From Spirochaetales bacterium (GTDB taxonomy: Bacteria; Spirochaetota; Spirochaetia; ARS1246): a DNA stretch of 5,972 nucleotides. Under the pieces are notes generated by a model that had not been told where the DNA came from, ran no database searches, and saw only the letters and a program-made list of their open reading frames with translations. The stretch covers positions 1 through 5,972 of the forward strand of contig JABGPX010000388.1 of the NCBI GenBank assembly GCA_018644745.1, written 5' to 3'. Both the position numbers and the translations under genes were made by a program. Positions 1-5,972 of this stretch are shown piece after piece; position 1 is the stretch's first letter, and the number at the start of each line of letters is the position of its first letter.

Positions 1-1
1 A

Positions 2-421
2 TGCGACATAGGACTTGTGCCGGGCATCACTCATATTTCCCACGATGAGCAAAAAACATGGTTTAAAGAAATGGCGGGCCGCTACCCGGGGCGTTCCGGG
101 TTCAAAGGTGCCGGCCCTTATCTGCTAAGGTTCAAGGGATTTTCCAACGCGGGTCGCGCGTTTGTGTTTCATCAGCTAGGGATCCCGGTGGTAGCCTGCT
201 TCATGCCCAGTCACTTTCATATTCTCGGCAATCCTGATTGCGGATATCTGGCCCACTCGACAGAAGGGTGGCTAAAGGGCCTGCGGGAATTGTGCTCTTC
301 CGTGGAGAGGAGGCAGAAAATCGCGGATGCCGCCGCTATAGAGTTCCAGCGCCTCTACAATCCCCTGTCGTGGGCGAAGCGATTGCATAAGCAAATAGAG
401 GATCTGCTGGAGCAAAAATGA
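2..421 (+). CDS. GT-B fold glycosyltransferase, C-terminal part (5' end outside window)
   Basis: The frame is open from the first bases (Cys-Asp-Ile-Gly-Leu-Val-Pro) and continues past the window edge, so the GTG at 17 is an internal valine and not a start. The visible 139 residues look like the donor-binding C-terminal half of a GT-B glycosyltransferase (GT1/GT4-like). The DIGLVP strand is followed by FKGFSNAGRAFVFHQLGIPV at about residues 44-63, the position where GT4 proteins carry their conserved helix and the PVVA strand. A C-terminal helical tail (about 90-139) resembles the closing helix of GT-B enzymes. The classical E-x7-E pair is not obvious, so the family within GT-B is uncertain. 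Its TGA overlaps the next gene's ATG (ATGA at 418-421), indicating co-transcription and translational coupling. It probably acts in the cytoplasm, transferring a sugar from a nucleotide-sugar donor; donor and acceptor cannot be inferred. Confidence 0.72.
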   Translation, partial: CDIGLVPGITHISHDEQKTWFKEMAGRYPGRSGFKGAGPYLLRFKGFSNAGRAFVFHQLGIPVVACFMPSHFHILGNPDCGYLAHSTEGWLKGLRELCSSVERRQKIADAAAIEFQRLYNPLSWAKRLHKQIEDLLEQK

Positions 422-1392
422 GAGATAAGAACAGTGGGATAGAGATTCCGCCGGAGCTGCAAGCGGCGGAATTTACACTGAATGATGTGACCGGTATCGG
501 TCGGCACCTCGATGATGTGCTGCTGGACGCCAGCAATATAATGAAGATCGGCGATCGCTTCTACGTCTGGTATACGCGATTACCGTACAATCCGGATTGG
601 ATGGCCTCGTGGCATACGGTCAATTGCACGAAAATCTGGCTTGCCACATCCGAAGACGGTTGGAATTGGGATGAATACGGACAGGTCCTCGAGGACAGTG
701 CAGACGATGCCTGGCACGCCAAAGGGAAACATGCCCCGAGTGTTGTGTTTCACGACGGCAAGTATTGCATGTATTTTACCGCGCACTCCGGAACACCCCT
801 GCACGAAAAGCATATCGGTGTGGCGATTGCGGATAAACCGGAAGGGCCTTTCAGGCATTTTAACGGAGAACCCGTGCTGAGTCCCGCACTCGATACGAGA
901 GCGTTTGACGCCCTTCTTGTTGATGATCCATGCTGTATCATCAGAGAAGGTCGATTCTGGCTCTATTATAAGGGCAGGACCAGCATGGACAGGGATAGTC
1001 CGTTAATGATCGGCCTTGCCGTCGGCGAAAACGCAACCGGTCCGTTTACGCGATGGGTAGGAAATCCTCTCGTGCGCGGGCACACTGGATGTGTCTGGCC
1101 TCATCGTGAAGGAGTCGCCTTAGTTGGTGATGCGCGACCGCCGAACCGGGCGCTCTACTACAGCCGCGATGGGCGTCATTTTATTAAAACGGCCGACATT
1201 GATGCCGCCGTCAGCGATCCGGGAGTATTCTGCCCGGACGCGTTCGATGACGCCAGCTATGGAAGAGGCGTCCAATGGGGACTATCCCAGCTCTATGAAG
1301 TAAGGGAGCGGTCCGCTGATCAATCGGGAATTGCCGTGGCGTCGTCTTATATTGCGCGTTGGGATTGTGATATGCGCGCTCCCGAGAAATAA
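418..1392 (+). CDS. GH117/GH43-like five-bladed beta-propeller glycoside hydrolase-related protein
   Basis: This 324-residue protein has the repeated propeller-blade pattern of the GH43/GH117/GH130 group: a DASNIMKIGDRFYVWYTR blade (37-54), ATSEDGWNWDEYG (76-88), APSVVFHDGKYCMYF (106-120), VDDPCCIIREGRFWLYYKG (168-186) and GHTGCVWP (221-228). The order and wording resemble GH117, anhydro-galactosidases acting on neoagaro-oligosaccharides, where blades read roughly DPS..YYVWYT, HDPC..YLYYKG and GHEICVWP. Asp37 and Asp170 fall where the catalytic acidic residues are expected and His222 is kept, but the usual neighbouring Glu is Thr223. Substrate, or even activity, is therefore uncertain. No signal peptide or membrane segment is seen, so a cytoplasmic location is likely. 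The ATG overlaps the upstream glycosyltransferase stop, with GGAG at 409-412 five bases ahead. Family placement is from memory of motifs; a divergent GH43 or GH130-like protein is the alternative. Confidence 0.75.
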   Translation: MRDKNSGIEIPPELQAAEFTLNDVTGIGRHLDDVLLDASNIMKIGDRFYVWYTRLPYNPDWMASWHTVNCTKIWLATSEDGWNWDEYGQVLEDSADDAWHAKGKHAPSVVFHDGKYCMYFTAHSGTPLHEKHIGVAIADKPEGPFRHFNGEPVLSPALDTRAFDALLVDDPCCIIREGRFWLYYKGRTSMDRDSPLMIGLAVGENATGPFTRWVGNPLVRGHTGCVWPHREGVALVGDARPPNRALYYSRDGRHFIKTADIDAAVSDPGVFCPDAFDDASYGRGVQWGLSQLYEVRERSADQSGIAVASSYIARWDCDMRAPEK

Positions 1393-1393
1393 A

Positions 1394-1627
1394 CTATGAA
1401 CTGTGGATATCGCGAGAAGAAACAGCTTCGATTGTCATTCGCCGCTCTCTCTTCAGAGTAATCGGATCGCGATACTCCGCTAAATCCATCTGTACTATCT
1501 CCTTTATCCGAAGCGCGTGTAATCCAGTTTCACCTTTCCGTAGAATCGCCAGTTTCTCGGCCGGAATCCGAGGCAGCGACGAGTCAATTCTCCTCCCACC
1601 GGACGGTCGAGCGCAATCCTGTCCATC
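1394..1627 (-). pseudogene. Remnant of a minus-strand gene, unrecognised C-terminal fragment
   Basis: The minus strand is open for 77 codons between a TGA at 1628-1630 and a TAG at 1394-1396. The translation is protein-like and well balanced, e.g. DSSLPRIPAEKLAILRKGET and LHALRIKEIVQMDLAEYRDP, with no convincing start or ribosome binding site. Just upstream on the same strand, a different frame (about 1600-1642) reads VELDIEMDRIALDRPVGG, and another (about 1645-1720) reads GRKLLISGALTSGR. This suggests one ancestral gene broken by several frameshifts. The stop lies one base beyond the stop of the propeller gene, tail to tail. I do not recognise the family; alternating strands suggest a beta-rich C-terminal domain. 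It could be chance open frame, but composition argues mildly against that. Confidence 0.4.
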
Positions 1628-1733
1628 TCAATGTCGAGTTCGACCGCTTGTCAGAGCACCGGATATCAAGAGTTTCCGACCAGGGATTATCAGACATGGA
1701 CCAAGCAAGTCGCCCGCGGCGAAGCATAATATA

Positions 1734-2039
1734 TTAGAAAAATGCCTCGAAATTTCCATTGCAGGTTATTTTGCACCAGAGCTGATGAGGCGAGTCACCA
1801 TCGCGCCGGATGGTCCTAGTGATATCTTCGGGAGCTCCACCATGTTTACTCATTATGCTCTTTCGACGATCCATATACAAGGTTCCAATAGCGTAATCTA
1901 CAAATTGCGTGTAAGCTTTCTGTGCGGAGACCGAAGGGGCGTCACTGCGGACGCAGATGGCACGCCCAGCTGTCGCGGCTCTACCACGATTACGCAAATC
2001 CACCGAGTATCGTAGAGGATGAACATGACCGATAAACAC
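1734..2039 (-). pseudogene. Remnant resembling the C-terminal beta-sandwich of a GH32-type hydrolase
   Basis: This minus-strand frame reads through 101 codons from a GTG at 2037-2039 to TAA at 1734-1736. The part from about residue 10 onward looks like real protein: VDLRNRGRAATAGRAICVRS, AYTQFVDYAIGTLYMDRRKS and LWCKITCNGNFEAFF. The pattern YxxxxDYxxGxLYxDRxxS followed about 30 residues later by a strand ending in xxEAFF resembles the C-terminal sandwich of GH32 fructosidases (YDxxxGxLxVDRxxS ... VDxSxxEVF). The frame stops right where the last strands should continue, and no catalytic propeller lies upstream, because the GH109-like gene on the other strand begins there. It is best read as a decayed leftover cut by a rearrangement near 2020-2040. 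The GH32 match is by eye and uncertain; an independent small gene is less likely. Confidence 0.35.
2015..2018 (+). promoter_or_regulatory. Shine-Dalgarno GAGG that decides the GH109-like start
   Basis: GAGG (within TAGAGGATGAACATG) directly abuts the ATG at 2019 but lies six bases ahead of the ATG at 2025. Normal spacing therefore favours 2025 as the translation start, two codons inside the longest frame. Confidence 0.5.
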
Positions 2040-2963
2040 GTTAACAACTTACCGGAGCAAATAGGCGAATTTCAGAATAAACACAAGCAAGTGTTTAATA
2101 TGTCAGGCTATGCCGCCCCGAAAATCAGTACTGTACGAATGGGAATCATCGGTACCGGAAACCGAGGTTCTCACCACGCGGGAACAATAGCACGAGTGTC
2201 TGATGTCGAGATTAGGGCAGTAGCCGATCTGGAACTCGAGAGATTCAAACGTATTAAAAAGACTTTGGAGAATACCGATCATAATCCGGAGTTTTATGAC
2301 GGTTCCGATGAGGGGTGGAAGAAACTATGTGAACGCAAAGATCTGGATCTGGTACTTATCACTACCCCGACTTACATGCATGCGGAAATGGCGGTTTATG
2401 CCATGGAGCAAGGGAAGCATGTAATTACTGAAGTTCCGGCGGCAGTATCGATCAAGGAATGCTGGGATATCGTTGCAACATCTGAGAAAACAAAGAAACA
2501 TTGCATGATGATGGAGAATTACTCCTTCATGCCCTTCCAGATCACCTCGCTGAATATGGCCAAGCAAGGATTCTTTGGCGAGATTGTGCATGGAGATGGT
2601 GCATACAACACCAGCAAAATGGGGAACAACTTTGGTAAGAACATGTACTGGGATATGTGGTGGCTAAGAATGTATGGCAACAGAAAAGGGAACATCTACC
2701 CTACCCACGGCATGGGACCGATTGCACAAATGATGAACATCAACAGGGGCGACCGATTCGATTTTATGGTTTCTATGGAGAGCAAAGACTTCATGACGGC
2801 TGCCAAAGCAAAGGAACTGGCCAAAGATGATCCCTTTTTTGAGGATTTTACCAAGATGGAATACCGGGGGAACATGAATTCCATGCTTATAAGAACGAAA
2901 CAAGGACGCACCCTTACCTTAATATTCAACATGATGCCACGTCGCCTTCTCCACACAACTTGA
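2025..2963 (+). CDS. GH109-like Gfo/Idh/MocA family protein (alpha-N-acetylgalactosaminidase type), N-terminal part before a frameshift
   Basis: Numbering from the ATG at 2019, an N-terminal Rossmann domain carries the NAD-binding glycine motif GIIGTGNRG (42-50), an acidic end of strand 2 (AVADLE, 68-72), TTPTYMHAEMA (115-125) and the EVPAA segment (138-142). The rest matches the GH109 signature closely: HCMMMENYSF (161-170, Glu166), GEIVHGDGAYNTSK (187-200, Tyr196), GNIYPTHGMGPIAQMMNINR (224-243) and FMVSMES (249-255). GH109 enzymes use tightly bound NAD+ in an oxidation/elimination mechanism to cleave terminal alpha-GalNAc; the Tyr and His of YPTH (Tyr227, His230) belong to the known active-site set. 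The loop between Tyr196 and YPTH seems shorter than in the characterised Elizabethkingia enzyme (from memory). Homology runs to about residue 303 (LIFN); the last residues (MMPRRLLHTT) are out of frame and end at TGA 2961-2963. No signal peptide is visible. The likely start is 2025 rather than 2019. Confidence 0.85.
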   Translation: MTDKHVNNLPEQIGEFQNKHKQVFNMSGYAAPKISTVRMGIIGTGNRGSHHAGTIARVSDVEIRAVADLELERFKRIKKTLENTDHNPEFYDGSDEGWKKLCERKDLDLVLITTPTYMHAEMAVYAMEQGKHVITEVPAAVSIKECWDIVATSEKTKKHCMMMENYSFMPFQITSLNMAKQGFFGEIVHGDGAYNTSKMGNNFGKNMYWDMWWLRMYGNRKGNIYPTHGMGPIAQMMNINRGDRFDFMVSMESKDFMTAAKAKELAKDDPFFEDFTKMEYRGNMNSMLIRTKQGRTLTLIFNMMPRRLLHTT

Positions 2964-3397
2964 TACATGGTGTTTATGGTACAAAAGGTTCCGTTTTGTA
3001 CGATCCAGCTCCGCCCAGGATTAGCACCGGAGATCACAAATGGGCCGATAAAAAAACCTATGATACGCTCGTTCAAAAATACAAACCTGGATTGCTGCAT
3101 AAATTTGAAGAGTTCAGAAGTGGACTGGGAGCAGATCTCAAAAGCGGTCATGGCGGTTCGGACCTGATCAATGTGTGGCATATTATTGATTGCCTCCGAA
3201 ACGGAATGCCGCTGGATCAGGACGTATATGATGCCGCCGCTTTTAGTTCGGTAGTTGAATTATCGGAGTGGTCGGTGCGTAACAATTCAAATTCCATCAA
3301 AATACCAGATTTCACTTCGGGAGCCTGGCAAGAGAACAAGCCCAACATGGATATCAACCTGGATAATGGAAGCGGTGATACCAGGGTGTTGCGATAG
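2930..3397 (+). pseudogene. GH109-like protein, C-terminal part in a shifted frame
   Basis: This is the continuation of the GH109-like gene in the next frame. From 2930 it reads HDATSPSPHNLIHGVYGTKG, which corresponds to the family's HDxxSPRPYSxxNLIxGTKG segment, then PPRI, a helical stretch (HKFEEFRSGL, DLINVWHIIDCLRNGMPLDQ) and the family-typical C-terminal ELSEWSVRN...IKIPDFTSGAW. It has no start or ribosome binding site of its own; the TTG at 2960 is an internal leucine. One missing base around 2926-2931 would restore a single frame from 2025 to 3397, giving about 457 residues, close to usual GH109 length. The piece is otherwise free of stops and well conserved, so the break is either a recent mutation or a sequencing/assembly error. 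No programmed slippery heptamer is evident at the site. Confidence 0.85.
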
Positions 3398-3412
3398 AAT
3401 GGCCCGCCCCTC

Positions 3413-3441
3413 ATATAAGACACTATGTGAGAAGCTTATAT
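3413..3441. terminator. Weak hairpin between convergent genes
   Basis: ATATAAG at 3413-3419 and CTTATAT at 3435-3441 form a 7-bp AT-rich inverted repeat with a 15-base loop, in the 38-base gap between the stop of the GH109-like gene (3397) and the stop of the sialidase-like gene (3436). The second arm overlaps the end of the latter. The position suits a shared terminator but the stem is weak and there is no clear T-tract. Confidence 0.2.
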
Positions 3442-5187
3442 TTCTGATCGGAGAAAGCGGTAGTTTCCGATACACTCGGTAACCGTCAGAGCCCGGTCGT
3501 ACAACCTCATGGATTTAATCGAGCCATCGAGATTATCAGAGACGGCACATATCCTGTCCCGGCATATACTTTTTATATCAGGATTGAGCCGCCACCATCC
3601 CTGGATGCGTTCATGCCCGCCGTCGCAGAGCATGCCGTCTACAACCACCAGCAGAAGACGCGCCGGACCATCGAGAATGAAAACAACATGATGGAGCTGG
3701 CTCTCCGTCAACACATTCGCATCCGCGTCCCACATGAAGTGGGGCACGGCCCGAGCGTTGCTCCCCGGGATGGGAGTATCAATTACATCCGTATACCGTC
3801 GGGATTGACCATCGGTAACCTCAATGCGCAGACTGCGGCTTTCATTTGTACAGATTCTTATTCCTTTCCGGGGAGGACCGAATGTGTTGAACAAATCCTG
3901 CTCGGGACGAAGCGAGTTGAGGCGAAATTGCAGCTCTATGGTGATAGATCCTGCATCCAGATCTGGGAGCTGGGGTATTTCAATTCTCGCACCCGAAAGG
4001 AGTTCGCCGGAGGATTCGGGACCTGGTGCTTCGAGCACAAGATTCTTGTCCGTACGTGTCCGCGTCTCATGCTGATTCCAAAGCGCTTCGAGAAGCGCGG
4101 CATCGATCTCATGAACCCGGGCTTCAAACTTCTGAGTTTCGGTTACCCAGTACCGGTCGTCCACAGAAATGAAATCCGGATAGCTCATGCCCCGAAGTGT
4201 CAGGTCCTGGGTGTAGAGAAGTACCTCCGGTTGTGACCATTTTATGATTCCTTCGGCCTCATGTCCCCCGGAAATCCAAACAGGAGATCTTACCGGCGAA
4301 TTCCCCCACCCCGGGAAAGAATTGTTGTGATGCCAGAGCAGATACTTTCCGTTTGGCGCTTTCCATAAACGGGGACATGCCCGGGGATTGCCGATCGCTC
4401 TGCCAGTGTTATCCTTGAGCACCACGGGCTGCGACCAGGAACGTCCCCCGTCTCCACTAGTTGCAGATGCGATAAAGCCCTCTTCTGTACGATACAGAGT
4501 GTAAAGAGAACCATCGGACAGCTCCTCTACGAAAAACTCCTCCTGGATATCGCCGAAATCAGGATGCCAAATGCCTTTTTCGCCTTCCGGCAGCAATTCC
4601 CAGTTGATACGCTCGGGGTCTCTCTCGGTGAGAATGTTATCGCTGCAGATCAGCCAGCCCTCGCCCCCGTTTATCTGAAATCCATTCCGGAGTTTCGTGA
4701 AAGCAAACAACATATGGCCATCGGCAACAATCGGCTTATCTATAACCCAGAAGTACTGGTATTCTCCGGATGAGTCATTCGTTCTGTCCCGCTCGGTAAT
4801 CCGCATAGGCACTCGATGCCGCCGGGAGCTCCAGGTCAAACCGCCGTCGTCGGTATACCTGTATACGAGCCATCCCCCGGTCTGGGAAGCCTTGCCATCG
4901 AAATTATAATTATAGAAAGCGTATACCCTGCCGCCCGGTACGAGCAGCGGTGTCGCCCAGGATGACATGAAATCATCGGCAGATTCGACATCGATAAGCT
5001 CAGACCAGCTAACGCCGTAATCGCTGCTGGTCGTCGAGACGATATGCTGACCGGGCTTGCTCTCGAGTCCCGATCCGGTCGTCATTACACAGAGCCAGGC
5101 GCCCGAAGGAAGTACGACAATATAAGGCTGGTCACAGTAATTCTCGCATGGTATTAAGTTTCCGGATTCTATGTTTCTAGAATACAT
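3436..5187 (-). CDS. Sialidase-like BNR/Asp-box propeller protein with C-terminal LamG-like domain
   Basis: This 583-residue protein starts with a six-bladed sialidase-type propeller (about 10-370) carrying three Asp boxes, S-x-D-x-G-x-S/T-W: SSDYGVSW (54-61), TDDGGLTW (112-119) and SGDGGRSW (244-251). A C-terminal domain (about 400-583; DAGSITIELQFRL at 411-423, LHHVVFILDG at 498-507, GSIKSMRLYDRALTVTE at 555-571) matches the LamG/concanavalin-like sandwich with its typical RLYDRALT ending. Such proteins act on terminal sugars of glycans, with the LamG domain probably binding carbohydrate. The N-terminal region reads CDQPYIVVLPSGAWLC instead of the RIP motif that supplies the first arginine of true sialidases, so sialic-acid cleavage is doubtful. 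No signal peptide is seen. The ATG lies 6 bases after the URO-D-like stop, in one operon. An AAGGG (5190-5194) sits only two bases ahead. Confidence 0.82.
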   Translation of the reverse strand: MYSRNIESGNLIPCENYCDQPYIVVLPSGAWLCVMTTGSGLESKPGQHIVSTTSSDYGVSWSELIDVESADDFMSSWATPLLVPGGRVYAFYNYNFDGKASQTGGWLVYRYTDDGGLTWSSRRHRVPMRITERDRTNDSSGEYQYFWVIDKPIVADGHMLFAFTKLRNGFQINGGEGWLICSDNILTERDPERINWELLPEGEKGIWHPDFGDIQEEFFVEELSDGSLYTLYRTEEGFIASATSGDGGRSWSQPVVLKDNTGRAIGNPRACPRLWKAPNGKYLLWHHNNSFPGWGNSPVRSPVWISGGHEAEGIIKWSQPEVLLYTQDLTLRGMSYPDFISVDDRYWVTETQKFEARVHEIDAALLEALWNQHETRTRTDKNLVLEAPGPESSGELLSGARIEIPQLPDLDAGSITIELQFRLNSLRPEQDLFNTFGPPRKGIRICTNESRSLRIEVTDGQSRRYTDVIDTPIPGSNARAVPHFMWDADANVLTESQLHHVVFILDGPARLLLVVVDGMLCDGGHERIQGWWRLNPDIKSICRDRICAVSDNLDGSIKSMRLYDRALTVTECIGNYRFLRSEI

Positions 5188-5189
5188 GG

Positions 5190-5194
5190 CCCTT
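5190..5194 (-). promoter_or_regulatory. Shine-Dalgarno AAGGG of the sialidase-like gene, short spacing
   Basis: Read on the minus strand, AAGGG precedes the ATG (5187-5185) by only two bases and overlaps the stop of the URO-D-like gene. A spacing this short is suboptimal, so translation may depend on coupling to the upstream gene. Confidence 0.35.
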
Positions 5195-5847
5195 CACATC
5201 CTGCCCTGGGGGATATATTTATCTGTCAATTCCTGCATCCTGCGGGTCATCCCTATCCATAGGTCACACAGGGTATCGAGGACATCATGCATGAGAGACG
5301 GATCGTCATAGAACATGAAGAGAGCGTTGGTTGGTCCGAATAACTCTCTGGGGGCACCAAAAAAACCGCAGGGCAGATCACCGGTATAGACCGGCTCACC
5401 ACTGCCAATTGCGGCCTTAACAAGCTCGTCCCAATTATCCTGATACCGACCCATATCGGAGGGGTTCAGTCTTCCTTTGATGGCATCCCAGCTTTTCCGG
5501 TCGGTTACCGGGCCCTCGATGGTGATGGGCGCATAATTCTCGTGTTCATTCGCCATCGAGATGCCGTTCCATTTATTATTATACTTCCGAACCCCGGATG
5601 CTTTTCGCTCAATATCGGTCTCTGGAAACTCCGGATAGATAAAGAGATTAGGATCGAGAAAAATACCGCGTTTACCCTCATAGCCGAACTGTTTATACAG
5701 GTCCGCGCGGGTCGTATCCATTGCAACATGCCCTTCAGCTTTGAATTTATCGATCAGATTAATGCCGCCGCTCATGAAGCTGACAAAAGGCACCTTGTCG
5801 ACCGGTTTTCCCGCAAACAGATTATTAAAGCGATCCCTGTAGTTCAT
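5194..5847 (-). CDS. Uroporphyrinogen-decarboxylase-like (URO-D family) protein, C-terminally truncated
   Basis: The 217 residues match the N-terminal part of URO-D-like barrel proteins of the non-heme branch that often sits in catabolic and methyl-transfer clusters. RDRFNNLFAGKPVDKVPFVS (4-23) is the usual opening and GFFGAPRELFGPTNALFMFY (161-180) plus DDPSLMHDVLDTLCDLWIG (181-199) are the characteristic mid-barrel strand and helix. Full family members are about 340-370 residues; this one stops after TDKYIPQGRM, before the expected EDM-type segment and the last barrel strands. The (beta/alpha)8 barrel cannot be complete, so it is probably non-functional or a remnant. The ATG has GGGAG (5854-5858) six bases ahead. 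The sialidase-like gene follows after 6 bases. True heme biosynthesis (hemE) is unlikely given the divergence and neighbours; methyltransferase-type roles are known for relatives, but nothing here fixes the substrate. Confidence 0.72.
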   Translation of the reverse strand: MNYRDRFNNLFAGKPVDKVPFVSFMSGGINLIDKFKAEGHVAMDTTRADLYKQFGYEGKRGIFLDPNLFIYPEFPETDIERKASGVRKYNNKWNGISMANEHENYAPITIEGPVTDRKSWDAIKGRLNPSDMGRYQDNWDELVKAAIGSGEPVYTGDLPCGFFGAPRELFGPTNALFMFYDDPSLMHDVLDTLCDLWIGMTRRMQELTDKYIPQGRM

Positions 5848-5870
5848 AGACCTCTCCCGGTCAATTCAAT

Positions 5871-5898
5871 GCTATAGCTTATGATGTTATAGTGTAAA
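5871..5898 (-). promoter_or_regulatory. Possible sigma70-type promoter of the URO-D/sialidase operon
   Basis: Reading the minus strand, TTTACA (5898-5893) is a one-mismatch -35 box and TATAGC (5876-5871), 16 bases on, is a partial -10 box. This would place the start of transcription about 15-17 bases before the ATG at 5847, leaving room for the GGGAG ribosome binding site. Sequence similarity only; the -10 lacks the final T. Confidence 0.28.
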
Positions 5899-5947
5899 GT
5901 AAAGCATCCACCTGCAAGTAAGCATTCGTAGACCCCTTTTGGCTGGA

Positions 5948-5970
5948 CATAGCAGAAACCATGTGCTATG
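5948..5970. repeat. Inverted repeat upstream of the URO-D/sialidase operon, possible operator
   Basis: CATAGCA (5948-5954) and TGCTATG (5964-5970) form a perfect 7-bp dyad with a 9-base spacer. It lies about 50 bases upstream of the candidate -35 box of the minus-strand operon, where a regulator could bind, but no regulator gene is visible and the window ends two bases later. Confidence 0.3.
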
Positions 5971-5972
5971 CT

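Noticed and set aside
1408..1474. Inverted repeat TATCGCGA (1408-1415) / TCGCGATA (1467-1474) after the propeller gene
   Set aside because: The 51-base loop and lack of a T-tract make a terminator unlikely, and both arms fall inside the protein-like minus-strand remnant.
1785..2015. + strand open frame of 76 codons just before the GH109-like gene
   Set aside because: Its composition is not protein-like and the opposite strand reads better as a GH32-like remnant.
2019..2024. ATG at 2019 as the start of the GH109-like protein
   Set aside because: The GAGG ends at 2018 with no spacing, whereas the ATG at 2025 has a normal six-base gap.
2696..3181. Minus-strand open frame of 161 codons
   Set aside because: It is antisense to the GH109-like gene across the frameshift; the + strand shows conserved family motifs on both sides.
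3613..4236. Long + strand open frame of 207 codons
   Set aside because: It lies wholly inside the sialidase-like gene on the opposite strand, whose Asp boxes and LamG motifs are clear; its translation shows no family pattern.
1..5972. tRNA, rRNA, CRISPR array, insertion sequence or transposase
   Set aside because: No cloverleaf-like element, regularly spaced direct repeats, terminal inverted repeats flanking a gene, or transposase-like protein was seen on either strand.

Overview
The window looks like part of a carbohydrate-processing locus from a free-living or gut/environmental bacterium. Its gene content combines a GH109-type Gfo/Idh/MocA enzyme, a sialidase-like BNR protein with a C-terminal LamG-like domain, a uroporphyrinogen-decarboxylase-like (URO-D) protein and a GH117/GH43-type five-bladed propeller. 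That mix is most familiar to me from the PVC group (Lentisphaerota, Kiritimatiellota, Planctomycetota, Verrucomicrobiota). This assignment is inference from family content, since no phylogenetic marker is present.

Layout. Left, + strand: the C-terminal 139 residues of a GT-B glycosyltransferase (cut by the window edge) overlap by ATGA with a GH117/GH43-like propeller protein (418-1392), forming an operon. Middle (1393-2024): no intact gene, but two minus-strand stretches translate into protein-like sequence and look like remnants of broken genes (1394-1627 and 1734-2039; the second resembles a GH32 C-terminal beta-sandwich). Then, + strand: a GH109-like gene (2025-3397) whose frame is broken once near 2929. 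Right, minus strand: a URO-D-like gene that stops after 217 residues (5847-5194), followed 6 bases later by an intact 583-residue sialidase-like/LamG protein (5187-3436). The GH109-like and sialidase-like genes converge with a 38-base gap.

How the genes fit together. GH109 enzymes remove terminal alpha-GalNAc and sialidase-like BNR proteins act on terminal sugars, so the right half suggests trimming of host-type or other complex glycans. No transporter, regulator or sulfatase is visible, and none of the complete proteins shows a clear signal peptide. The two remnants, the frameshift and the truncated URO-D gene together suggest a decaying or rearranged locus, or assembly error. I see no RNA gene, CRISPR array, transposase or clearly new system. 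The most interesting points are the propeller protein with an altered catalytic pair, the frameshifted GH109 and the URO-D/sialidase junction.
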